Assembly (NCBI GenBank): GCA_031274595.1
Contig: JAISPX010000173.1
Location: forward strand, 1 to 42,534
Length of the DNA: 42,534 bases
Source: Prevotellaceae bacterium
Lineage (GTDB): Bacteria; Bacteroidota; Bacteroidia; Bacteroidales; UBA932
Direction: 5' to 3'
The notes beneath the pieces are model-generated. The model made no database searches, was not told where the DNA came from, and worked only from the letters and a program-made list of their open reading frames with translations. Positions 25,750 through 34,291 of the stretch are shown here, in pieces. Each line of letters begins with the position of its first letter. The first letter of the stretch is position 1. Both the position numbers and the translations under genes were made by a program.

Positions 25750-26853
25750 TTATTGTTTTTCAAACGTCATATAATAATAGCGTATTTTATCGCCTGTTCC
25801 ATTGCCTATTGGCGCAGTTGTTGCTCCTGTTGTGGAAGAAGTGCCTTTCACTAAGTATCTAAAAGAGATGCCTATTGTTGTATAACCAGTCCATTTGCCA
25901 TTATCAGTGAAACTAAAAGCAAGGTGTCCTGAATCTAAATTTGCGCCTGTGCTAACCAATCCGTAACCACTGCCAATAGAATATGAATTTGACTCTGACC
26001 TTGTTACAGCTATCCATATATCCATATCTTTTACAGGGTCAAATCCCAATGCCTGCGTAACAATTGACAATCCTGTTGCGCCAGAGTAACCGATAGGAAT
26101 AAGGAAGTTATCATCGTACGCAGGTTGTAATATACCTTTTAGATAAAAACTTTCTCCTGCTACTTTTTCTACCAATTCAACATTTATTGAGAACGATGGC
26201 GTAGTGCTATTGTAAGTATTACTATATGTCATTACATAAGTACCGAGATAATCCGCATATTCCAGATAATTTTTTTCCTGATTAACTGTAACCGTTTCTT
26301 CAAACAGTTCCACTGTTCCGATTTGTAGCACTACATTAGCGCTACGTGTTTCGGTAAGACTTGGATTAGCCTGTACTGTTAATACAATTTCATCTGTTTC
26401 GACTGTACAACTTACCCAGTTTTCGTCAACCGACTTGAATATTACGGGAACATCATAATTATATGATATGCGTATTTCTTCGCCCTTGCCTGAAGCGGTA
26501 ACCGTCCTTGTTATACGGATGCCATATTGCGTTACCGAAACATAATTTACTCTATTACCCGATTTTATTGTTACTCTCGCCGTGCGTCCCGATATAGACA
26601 TATTCGGTTCGACTGTTGCCGTAATTTTCTGTCCGCTAACGGTTAATTGACACCAGTCTTTGTCGGATACAGCCGTAAAATCAACTGATTCTGCCACAAT
26701 AATATCGCCTGTGCCTCCAATTGCCGAAAAAATCACATTCGAATTGTCTATTTTTACCAAAACATCTTCAAACTCTTTGTATTCTGTCGAGTCGCTGCAT
26801 CCTGTCAAAAATATTGACAGCAGCAATATTTGTATTATATAAATCTTTTTCAT
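25750..26853 (-). CDS. BACON-domain lipoprotein
   Basis: A 367-aa lipoprotein from the preferred start (MKKIYIIQ, lipobox LTGC, Cys19). An alternative ATG at 26880 would overlap the previous gene and lengthen the signal unnaturally. Two BACON-like beta domains follow, about 28-120 (DKDWCQLTVSGQ, GRTARVTIKSGN, VSVTQYG) and 121-200 (DENWVSCTVETDE, TRSANVVLQIG, VTVNQEK). An unassigned beta-rich C-terminal domain of about 165 residues begins LGTYVMTYS. BACON modules are thought to bind carbohydrate or mucin, or to act as spacers on the cell surface. It ends an operon of SusC, SusD, peptidase and DUF4302 genes, so it is probably a surface binding component. Confidence 0.8.
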   Translation of the reverse strand: MKKIYIIQILLLSIFLTGCSDSTEYKEFEDVLVKIDNSNVIFSAIGGTGDIIVAESVDFTAVSDKDWCQLTVSGQKITATVEPNMSISGRTARVTIKSGNRVNYVSVTQYGIRITRTVTASGKGEEIRISYNYDVPVIFKSVDENWVSCTVETDEIVLTVQANPSLTETRSANVVLQIGTVELFEETVTVNQEKNYLEYADYLGTYVMTYSNTYNSTTPSFSINVELVEKVAGESFYLKGILQPAYDDNFLIPIGYSGATGLSIVTQALGFDPVKDMDIWIAVTRSESNSYSIGSGYGLVSTGANLDSGHLAFSFTDNGKWTGYTTIGISFRYLVKGTSSTTGATTAPIGNGTGDKIRYYYMTFEKQ

Positions 26854-26872
26854 ATATCTTAATTTTAATTTA

Positions 26873-28213
26873 TTAATCAATTTTTTTAAGAATTAAATTT
26901 CTGAAACCATACAATCCTCCAATGTTGCCTGTATAATTACCCTGACTTACACCGTTTGAATCCATCAGTCTGAGAAGAATTCCATCGGCTTTGTAAGTTC
27001 CCCAAATCTTGTTGTCTTCAAATGTAATTATTCTGTCGCCTCCTGTATCTTCGTTCCAAACCCCGACAAGCCCTGCGCCATTGGTTATTGACGTGGATAT
27101 ATAACCCGCTATTGTAGCATAAGGACATACTCTTATATCATATCCGCTTGAATGTACGGCAGAGTTGTTTCCTATTATTGATATAACGCCTTTTAGCGAA
27201 TTGAAATTTACAATAATACCAGAGAAGTTAAACATTTTATCGCATACCATGCGTAAAGTCGAATTCTTTTTGATTTGTACAAATTCAACAGTATCCATTC
27301 TGGCAGTTTGCCATGCTGATGAGTTCCTTGGTTGATATTGGAGTTCCCATCTGCCTAAAAAATCTTCATATTTTATCTGAAAGTCGGGAGGAAAATACAT
27401 TCTAAAATAAGCGTTCACGCCTTGATCTGTACATGTGTATTTTTCTTCGGCATCGTCCCATATAAAATTTTGCATTGTTACCTCATTGTAGATAAACGGC
27501 TCGTAAAGTCTTATTCCATCTGTTGTAAAAGCATAACTTATTACATCTATAACGTCTTGTCCATCATATTCAAGATTAAAAGTTCTGTCAATTACTGATG
27601 CAATACCTATAGTTTCATCGTTTGCAACAAATTCGAACATTACATAGGATGATAATTTGTCGGCATTAACGGCAACCTCGGCAAGATGAGTATCGGGATT
27701 AATGTTGTTTACATTTCGGCGCAACGTCATTTTGTTTCCGCCTTTTTTGCCTTTTATCTGAATTTCATCCTGTTCGGCTTTCATAATTATAAATTCATAA
27801 TCGCCTTCCAATCCGTTGATGTCAGCTTGAGATGGCTCGCTGAAAAAATGCATTACCTCGTTATATTCCGAAAAGGCAAGTATTGGTCCTTGTTCCATAA
27901 ATACCGAAAACTCCGAAGTGTAGTTTTGGCGAGGAGGCAGATTTGTTTCTATTTCGCAACTTACGGTAGCCAAACCGTCGTTAGTAAACTTCACATACAT
28001 TGCATATCCGCCTACTTTGTGATTGAGTTCGGGATAATAATCCAAATACCAGCCGTTTTCGGCGCTTACAAGCAATTCGCTGTATTGCGCAACCGCTTTT
28101 TGACCTCTTGCAGCCGCCGTATCGTCAAATATGTTTTCTTCGTCCTTTACGCATGATTGCATAATAAACAGCGGCAGTATTAATAAATAAATTATATTTT
28201 TTATTAGTTTCAT
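26873..28213 (-). CDS. DUF4302-family lipoprotein
   Basis: A 446-aa lipoprotein. The preferred start is the internal ATG at 28213 (MKLIKNIIYLL, lipobox ending QSC, Cys21); the frame opens at 28222. The N-terminal region VAQYSELLVSAENGWYLDYYPE followed by GGYAMYVKFTNDGLATVSCE is the recognisable DUF4302 signature. The rest is beta-rich with no enzymatic motif. Its function is unknown. DUF4302 genes commonly accompany RagA/RagB pairs and Mx1-type metallopeptidases in Bacteroidetes, as here. It starts 13 bp after the peptidase stop, so it is translated from the same transcript. It is probably exposed at the outer membrane. Confidence 0.85.
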   Translation of the reverse strand: MKLIKNIIYLLILPLFIMQSCVKDEENIFDDTAAARGQKAVAQYSELLVSAENGWYLDYYPELNHKVGGYAMYVKFTNDGLATVSCEIETNLPPRQNYTSEFSVFMEQGPILAFSEYNEVMHFFSEPSQADINGLEGDYEFIIMKAEQDEIQIKGKKGGNKMTLRRNVNNINPDTHLAEVAVNADKLSSYVMFEFVANDETIGIASVIDRTFNLEYDGQDVIDVISYAFTTDGIRLYEPFIYNEVTMQNFIWDDAEEKYTCTDQGVNAYFRMYFPPDFQIKYEDFLGRWELQYQPRNSSAWQTARMDTVEFVQIKKNSTLRMVCDKMFNFSGIIVNFNSLKGVISIIGNNSAVHSSGYDIRVCPYATIAGYISTSITNGAGLVGVWNEDTGGDRIITFEDNKIWGTYKADGILLRLMDSNGVSQGNYTGNIGGLYGFRNLILKKID

Positions 28214-28226
28214 AATATACATATTT

Positions 28227-29111
28227 TTAAAGATTTAACAAATCCAGTTGATTTAATGTTGACGCTCTTAATTCGAAAACGCGGCGCAGTTCATCGAGTT
28301 CTATATTCCATGAATTTCGCAGATAAGATTTCACAATTTCGAGTTTCTGATTTATAATTGCGGCGCCAGAAGCGCCAGCCTGCGCTAAAACGTTGTCCCA
28401 ATATGCCTGACCAAGTACGGTATATCTTGCTATTATTTCAACAAAATCTTCATTAGGTTCTTGGCGCGAATAACGGCTTACAAAACCCAACTGAAAAGCA
28501 ATCAATTCGGTTGCCGAGCTAGAACTCCAGTCGCTGCCTATATAATCATTATTTGATATTGCTCTAAATTCGGCAGGATAATCTTTGGTTTGATGCAAAA
28601 TGTGAGCAAACTCATGAAACATTGTTCTCAAATAAGAGTCTGTCAGTTGCGCAACCGTTACATTTGCAGGGTTTAACTCATTGATTCTGTAGAGAGTTAT
28701 CTTTAAGCCGCCTTCGGCAGTTCCCAAGCGTACAGTATTATTGGAATTGTATGCTCCCGAACCAATAAGGTGAATAACTCTTGGAATATATGTTCGTGTA
28801 AAATCCACGCCGGCTACCTGATCATATACTTCAAGCCATAAATGTTTTATTATTTTTGCTATGGCTATGGAGTTTTTTAGATTTGCAGGAACCAAATCGT
28901 AAGTAATATCCGATTCAATATCTTCCATTTTGTATTTGAAACCTATATTGTAAGGATATGTATAATTAGACAAAATCCAGTTGTCGAATGCTGTAAGCAT
29001 TGCAGGGTCTGTATCTTTGAATACGCTTTCGCTGTTCAGTTTTTCTTCGCTACACGACAAAGATATTGCCGCTGCTATAATTGTTATTAAAAATAATTTT
29101 ATATTTTTCAT
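28227..29111 (-). CDS. Putative zinc-binding metallopeptidase lipoprotein (Peptidase_Mx1)
   Basis: A 294-aa lipoprotein (lipobox ending SLSC, Cys20). The zinc motif is HEFAH (His166, Glu167, His170) followed by His173 in ILHQ. A downstream acidic motif NEDFVEIIARY (about 220-230) probably supplies the third ligand. These features match the putative zinc-binding metallopeptidase family found beside SusC/SusD pairs. It may cut peptides or glycoproteins at the surface or in the periplasm before import by the linked transporter. It is 32 bp after SusD and 13 bp before DUF4302. Activity has not been read from sequence beyond the intact HExxH motif. Confidence 0.88.
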   Translation of the reverse strand: MKNIKLFLITIIAAAISLSCSEEKLNSESVFKDTDPAMLTAFDNWILSNYTYPYNIGFKYKMEDIESDITYDLVPANLKNSIAIAKIIKHLWLEVYDQVAGVDFTRTYIPRVIHLIGSGAYNSNNTVRLGTAEGGLKITLYRINELNPANVTVAQLTDSYLRTMFHEFAHILHQTKDYPAEFRAISNNDYIGSDWSSSSATELIAFQLGFVSRYSRQEPNEDFVEIIARYTVLGQAYWDNVLAQAGASGAAIINQKLEIVKSYLRNSWNIELDELRRVFELRASTLNQLDLLNL

Positions 29112-29143
29112 GATATTTTATATTTTAATCGTTTCATAATAAA

Positions 29144-30712
29144 TTATCTCGGATTAGGTTCAAGCCCTGCGTCTATAACAGATGCCGGAAGTTGAATGGC
29201 TCTGCGCGGGTCGTCTATTGTCAATTCATCGGTTACCGTAACACTGTTATTTGCATCAAGGTATCTGCGATATATCACAATACCAAAACGTTTTACGTCG
29301 AACCAGCGTAAACCTTCGGCTATTGTTTCTATGCGGCGAAAATGCAGCAGACAGTGCAAAAAGTTTTCCTGCTCTGCCGATACAATAGGAATTTCGGGAT
29401 GAAGTTCTTTTTTTATCGTAGGATCATCGGGTTTGTAGTAAGGCAAATTACCGTAAAAATCATTTATTAATTGGCGCGACAGCGTTACGCTCGATTTTAC
29501 ATGCCGCGACATCCACAAAGCCAAATCAGCCGTAGCTTCATCATACTGTTCGAGCATAATGTAGGCTTCGGCTCTACAAAGCAGAGATTCGTCGGCATGT
29601 AATGCTACATAAACGGTTCTGAGAAAACCTATTCCTGCCACAGGGTCGGTATATTCAAATATATACGGAAGTTTTGGAGTTGCTATGTATCCTCCTGAGC
29701 CTGCATTATAAGAAAGTGTTGGCAAGTTATATATTCCTTCAACAAATATCCCCCAGGGACCGGCGGCTCTATTTGATTCTGAACCTGCCAAATATCTGGA
29801 ATGCATGTATTTTTTGCCTGTTGAATAATTTCCCAATATAGTACTCAATCTGGAATATGCAGTCATTAACAAGAAATTTGCATTATGGTCGGGTTTTATA
29901 TAATCGTTGGCAATAGAAGCATAGTTCTGTACAAGCGAAGGAATATGGCTGAAATCGCGCAATATTCTTTCGGGATTTTCGCCAAGAACTTCATTTACAC
30001 ATTGAATAACCTTGTCGTATTTCCTGTAGAACAGATAAAAACGGGCGGCAAAAGCATAAGCGGCTCTGCGGTTGAAATGATATTTGGGAACGGTGTACAT
30101 GTTATCGTCTATCACAGGAAGTCCTTCTTCAATATCAAGTTCTATTTTTCTGTATATTTCGGCAACCGATTCGCGCTCGTATGCGGGTTTTACCGTTGTT
30201 TCGGGTTCTTTCATATAAACAATGCCGAGATCGGTTTCACCATTAGCCGTAGAATAATTATTTGCAAACACATTAACTAAATAAAAATGATGGAATGCTC
30301 TAATCATAAGGGCTTCGCCGCGCTGTGGATTCAATCGTTCGGGATTCCCCAATTTTTCTATTTCGGCAAGAGCCTGATTGGCTGTTGCTATTGCAAGATA
30401 ATATTTTTCCCATATATATTTTGGAGACTCATTGTTAACTTCTTTAATGTCTGCCCATGCATACATTTCATCCTGAAGTTTATTATAAGCAGTAAGCCCA
30501 TTGTCCACGTGGTCAATATTATCCGACATCATTTCTGTCATAAGTACAAACAAGTGGTCTGCATATCCGCTTACCAAGAGGTTTGTAATTTTTTCGTCTG
30601 TGTCTAATTCAAGTCTGTTATCAGGCATTTCGTCAAGAAATTTATCGCACGAAACGTTAAACATTAATAATATAACAGACGCTATTGATATAAGATATTT
30701 TTTCATATTCAT
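29144..30712 (-). CDS. SusD/RagB-family lipoprotein (second pair)
   Basis: A 522-aa SusD homologue. The signal ends NVSC before DKFLDEMPDNRLELD, a standard SusD mature start. Helical repeats include GEALMIRAFHHFYLVNVFANNY and RRAAYAFAARFYLFYRKY. The C-terminal motif HFRRIETIAEGLRWFDVKRFGI is characteristic. It should sit on the outer face of the linked SusC and capture the substrate, which may be peptide or glycoprotein rather than plain polysaccharide, given the peptidase and the absence of glycosidases. A two-residue shorter start (MKKYLIS) is equally likely. It begins 5 bp after SusC, so translation is coupled. Confidence 0.95.
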   Translation of the reverse strand: MNMKKYLISIASVILLMFNVSCDKFLDEMPDNRLELDTDEKITNLLVSGYADHLFVLMTEMMSDNIDHVDNGLTAYNKLQDEMYAWADIKEVNNESPKYIWEKYYLAIATANQALAEIEKLGNPERLNPQRGEALMIRAFHHFYLVNVFANNYSTANGETDLGIVYMKEPETTVKPAYERESVAEIYRKIELDIEEGLPVIDDNMYTVPKYHFNRRAAYAFAARFYLFYRKYDKVIQCVNEVLGENPERILRDFSHIPSLVQNYASIANDYIKPDHNANFLLMTAYSRLSTILGNYSTGKKYMHSRYLAGSESNRAAGPWGIFVEGIYNLPTLSYNAGSGGYIATPKLPYIFEYTDPVAGIGFLRTVYVALHADESLLCRAEAYIMLEQYDEATADLALWMSRHVKSSVTLSRQLINDFYGNLPYYKPDDPTIKKELHPEIPIVSAEQENFLHCLLHFRRIETIAEGLRWFDVKRFGIVIYRRYLDANNSVTVTDELTIDDPRRAIQLPASVIDAGLEPNPR

Positions 30713-30717
30713 AAATT

Positions 30718-33700
30718 TTATAATCCTAATTTTAATGTCATTGTAATTTGTTTTGGTATAGGCAGAGCAACGCCTCCCGAACCAAAAAATTCAGGGTCTT
30801 GTCCGTTAAGTTTTGAGTCGGCATACAGTAAACACAGGTTTGTAACCTGAATTTTGGCTGTAAGGTTTTTAAATCCTAATGGAGAAACCCAGTTTGAAGG
30901 AAAATCATAAGATAATGATATTTCTTTAAGACGTATGAAACCGCCATCGGCTACGCGCGCATCCGAATAATTGTACGCATTGTAAGCATAAGTTAAATGA
31001 GATATATCTCTATACTGGCGATAAGTTGGGATTACGGGGATATTGGTATAAGCCTCATCTCCAGGCAACACCCAGCGGTTTGCAAATTCTTTGGGCATTG
31101 AGCGTACATCCGAATATGCTACTCTAAATCTTGGGTCAAGTCGAATTTTATTGCCAAACGAATAGGTAATAAATATGTTCAATCTGAAATTTTTGTAGTT
31201 GAACAAATTACCCAAAGAGCCGAAGTGAGTAGGCTCTGTTGGTCCCTCGTATTTCAAGAATTTTATTTTATCAGGATCTCTTTCCTGAAAATTAATTTCG
31301 GCAACTGTTATATCCCCATTTTCGTTAAGGAAGGTAGGAAGTCCATCTTCATTCAGACCCATGAAAGGTATGGAAAATAAACCTCTGTACGGATAACCCT
31401 GAATACCGAAACCGTTTCCTGTAATAAGATCTATAACTCTTTTTGTTGTATATAGTTCGGTTATTTCGGTTCTGCTGTAAGAAAAAATAAGACTTGTTGT
31501 CCATTTAAAATCTTTTGTATTGATATTTTTTGTTGAAAGAGAAAATTCAATACCTCTTGATTTCATTGTCGCCACATTTGCGTACTTGTCCACATCTCCA
31601 CCAACGCCTGTTGTTGCAATGGGTCCAATAAGGTCAAAATTGCTGCGCCAGTACCAGTCGGTGCCAAAACTTATTCTGTTGTTCAAAAATCCAAGGTCAA
31701 GCCCAACATTCAACTCATGTTTTTTTTCGTAGGTAAGTTGACTGTTTTCCAAATCGGATATTACCAAAGCCGTTTCCTTGCTGCCTTCGCTGGGTCTCCA
31801 CGGACGCGAACTGTTTATAACAATCTGCGAATTTGTAACAAAACGCGGGCCTCTGTCGGCTGTCAAACTGTATGATGCTTTCACGGCAGCATGCGATAAC
31901 ACGGATTCGAGTTTTTCAAAGAATGTTTCACGATAAATATTCCACAAGCCCGCTATGTTCCATGTGGGCAACCAACGCGCCGAGCGCGCTTTTCCCAATT
32001 TATTTGAGCCTTCGTAACGAAATGTTCCGTTTATTGTATATTTTGTTTTGTACGAATATGTAGCCAAAGCAAAAAATGCAATATTGCGAGACCTTGATAT
32101 TCCATTGGTAAAATAGTCGGTATTTTCTTCAACTCCTTTTTTAAATACTTGGTAAGCATAATTTGGAACATCTCCCATCGAATATTGCCGTCCCCAACCT
32201 CTGAACCACGAGTTATCGCGGTCAACAGAATTTATTTCCATACCGCCGAAGAAATTGGTAATATGAATATCGTTGAATGTTTTGTTCCATGTAAGCGTTG
32301 TACGCAAGTCGTATCCCAGCATTTTATTGTCGGCGCGATTGTATATACCTCCGTTTGGCAATACCGTAATGGGAAGAGCATAAGGTATATCAGGGTCGGT
32401 GTAAAGGAACGGATTTTCATCTCTTATAACAGCATCCGGCATGGCTCTGTAAGCCAAAGCCTGATTTGCATAATCTTTAATATTATGTTCTACCGAAGTT
32501 GCCGAATGTTTAATAGCGCCCAAAAGAGCCAATTCCAAATTTTTCATCGGTTTCCACTTCAATTCTCCTTGAAATTTCAAATCGGTTACGTTTATATCCA
32601 TGTAATTATTGTCTAATTCGTGATTAATATTGAACTCGGCATAATTACGCGTATAATATTCGTTAGGACTCATTGTGCGCGATGTGTTTAGCGCATAACT
32701 GTAAGGATTTATGTCAAAATCGCGTTTTACTTCACCATATACTGCATCAATGTCCTGACTTAATGTACCCGGAGCTGTTTGTTTACGATACGAGGCGTTG
32801 GAAATCAGGTTCAGCGACAAATTTTTATATATGTTAAAAGTAACATTGGTGTTTGCCGTATAACGATTTACCGAACTTGCTTTTGTCCATCCCGGATCAA
32901 TCAATGCGCTTATAGAAGCATAATAAGTTGTTTTATCCGTACCTCCCGACATGCTTACAGAATGTGATTGCATTATACTTGGTTTAAACAGTTCGTTAAA
33001 CCAATCGGTGTTTCGCATTTCGGCTTGGCGCAGATAAGCGTTTCTGGCTTCTTCGGTATTTGATAAGGCAAATGTTCCTGTTACAGGATTGTAAGTGTTT
33101 ATCAGCTGATACATTTTACCGTAAACTCCGCTTTCTCTGTCTCTCAATGTTGAAGAAAGATTTAGCCAGCCTTTTTGTTGCATTTCCTGATAAACTCCCA
33201 TTTGTTCCTGAGAATTCATAATATTAAAATCGGCATAACGCGGCACCATGCGTATGGTATATTCTCCGTTGTAGTTAATACTGCTTGCGCCCGATTTACC
33301 TTTTTTTGTTGTAACAACAATAACTCCCGCCATAGCTCGCGCTCCATAAATAGAAGTTGCCGAGCCGTCTTTTAGAATTTCAAAACTTTCAATATCATCG
33401 GCGTTAAGTCCTGCAATAGCCGAACTTATCAACGTTTCGGCATCACCCGATGAAAGTCCGTCAGAATCGACTTCAATTACATCTTCCATTACAATTCCAT
33501 CAACAACCCACAAGGGTTTTGAACTTCCGTAAATAGAAGTTGCTCCGCGCACTCTGATTTTTGGTGCTGTTCCAAAAGTCCCGGAAACGTTTTGTACCGA
33601 AACACCGGCAGAACGTCCTTCCAATCCGCGACTTATATCCGCAAGTCCGTTTAGTTTTGCCGTTTCCGCAGATATATGGTCAGAAGCGCCGGTAAACAGC

Positions 33701-34044
33701 CGTTTGTCCATTTTTGTCATACCTGTTACTACAGCTTCTTCCAAAACAGTTGTGGAAGACTTCATGCGTACATTTATCTCCTTTTTTCCGTTTATTGCCA
33801 CTTCTATTGTTTCATAGCCGATAAACGAAAAAACTAATACTCCCGTAGCGGGAGCGGTTATTGAAAATGAGCCGTTATTGTTTGTCGTTGAACTTGTCGT
33901 AGTTCCTTTTACAATAACCGACACATAGGATAAAGCTTCGCCTGTTGCATCATCAATTACAAGTCCTGTAATCTTATCTTGCGAATAGGCTGTGCAAATC
34001 CCAATCACCATACAAATAACTAATAATAGTAAGTTCCTTTTCAT
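30718..34044 (-). CDS. SusC/RagA-family TonB-dependent transporter (second pair)
   Basis: An 1108-aa outer-membrane transporter. It has a signal peptide to about residue 21 (CTAYS) and a carboxypeptidase-regulatory-like domain at about 24-95 (ITGLVIDDATGEALSYVSVIVKG, FSFIGYETI). A degenerate TonB-box region EEAVVTGM lies at 102-109, and the plug has IRVRGATSIYG, WVVDGIVMED and ILKDGSATSIYGARAMAGVIVVTT. It heads a five-gene operon. The start codon lies 33 bp from the gene-proximal arm of inverted-repeat cassette B, whose promoter currently points away. No other minus-strand TAnnTTTG box is evident between the gene and that cassette, so the operon appears to be OFF in this assembly. No regulator gene is adjacent. 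Confidence 0.96.
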   Translation of the reverse strand: MKRNLLLLVICMVIGICTAYSQDKITGLVIDDATGEALSYVSVIVKGTTTSSTTNNNGSFSITAPATGVLVFSFIGYETIEVAINGKKEINVRMKSSTTVLEEAVVTGMTKMDKRLFTGASDHISAETAKLNGLADISRGLEGRSAGVSVQNVSGTFGTAPKIRVRGATSIYGSSKPLWVVDGIVMEDVIEVDSDGLSSGDAETLISSAIAGLNADDIESFEILKDGSATSIYGARAMAGVIVVTTKKGKSGASSINYNGEYTIRMVPRYADFNIMNSQEQMGVYQEMQQKGWLNLSSTLRDRESGVYGKMYQLINTYNPVTGTFALSNTEEARNAYLRQAEMRNTDWFNELFKPSIMQSHSVSMSGGTDKTTYYASISALIDPGWTKASSVNRYTANTNVTFNIYKNLSLNLISNASYRKQTAPGTLSQDIDAVYGEVKRDFDINPYSYALNTSRTMSPNEYYTRNYAEFNINHELDNNYMDINVTDLKFQGELKWKPMKNLELALLGAIKHSATSVEHNIKDYANQALAYRAMPDAVIRDENPFLYTDPDIPYALPITVLPNGGIYNRADNKMLGYDLRTTLTWNKTFNDIHITNFFGGMEINSVDRDNSWFRGWGRQYSMGDVPNYAYQVFKKGVEENTDYFTNGISRSRNIAFFALATYSYKTKYTINGTFRYEGSNKLGKARSARWLPTWNIAGLWNIYRETFFEKLESVLSHAAVKASYSLTADRGPRFVTNSQIVINSSRPWRPSEGSKETALVISDLENSQLTYEKKHELNVGLDLGFLNNRISFGTDWYWRSNFDLIGPIATTGVGGDVDKYANVATMKSRGIEFSLSTKNINTKDFKWTTSLIFSYSRTEITELYTTKRVIDLITGNGFGIQGYPYRGLFSIPFMGLNEDGLPTFLNENGDITVAEINFQERDPDKIKFLKYEGPTEPTHFGSLGNLFNYKNFRLNIFITYSFGNKIRLDPRFRVAYSDVRSMPKEFANRWVLPGDEAYTNIPVIPTYRQYRDISHLTYAYNAYNYSDARVADGGFIRLKEISLSYDFPSNWVSPLGFKNLTAKIQVTNLCLLYADSKLNGQDPEFFGSGGVALPIPKQITMTLKLGL

Positions 34045-34076
34045 ACTTTAATTTGGTTTACATTGTGTTTAACTTT

Positions 34077-34106
34077 AATTTTGTCCCATAATTTACATTA
34101 TGTTAA
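34077..34106 (+). repeat. Inverted-repeat arm, Xer/dif-like, left (SusC-proximal) arm of cassette B
   Basis: A 30-bp arm, perfectly inverted at 34212-34241. It has the same half-sites and TTTACA centre as the arm at 16366. Its outer side is the SusC leader, which shows no clear similarity to the leader at cassette A. Confidence 0.72.
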
Positions 34107-34211
34107 GTTTTAAATACAAGGTAATCAGTGAAATGATGATTTTTGAGGGGCAAAAATCAAAAAGTTAAAATTTGCAACTTATTGAAAATTAGATTAACTT
34201 TGTCCCGAAAA
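34107..34211 (+). promoter_or_regulatory. Putative invertible promoter segment B (OFF orientation relative to SusC)
   Basis: A 105-bp segment, the same length as in cassette A, enclosed by perfect 30-bp inverted arms. It carries a plus-strand promoter TTTG (34171-34174), 20 bp, TAACTTTG (34195-34202), with initiation expected near 34209. This orientation drives transcription away from SusC and antisense into the wbqC 3' end. Inversion would place the same promoter facing SusC with a leader of roughly 60 nt. Invertible promoters controlling SusC/SusD genes are established in Bacteroides fragilis. Inversion at this site is inferred, not observed. Confidence 0.65.
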
Positions 34212-34241
34212 TTAACATAATGTAAATTATGGGACAAAATT
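34212..34241 (-). repeat. Inverted-repeat arm, Xer/dif-like, right (distal) arm of cassette B
   Basis: The reverse complement of 34077-34106, 30 of 30 bases. Its outer flank to about 34290 is shared in part with the flanks at 16525 and 25548, and a stretch of it recurs at 248-279. Confidence 0.72.
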
Positions 34242-34291
34242 TTTTTCGGAAGTGTTAAAATCATTAACCATTTCTTAATAGCGGTTTGGTC

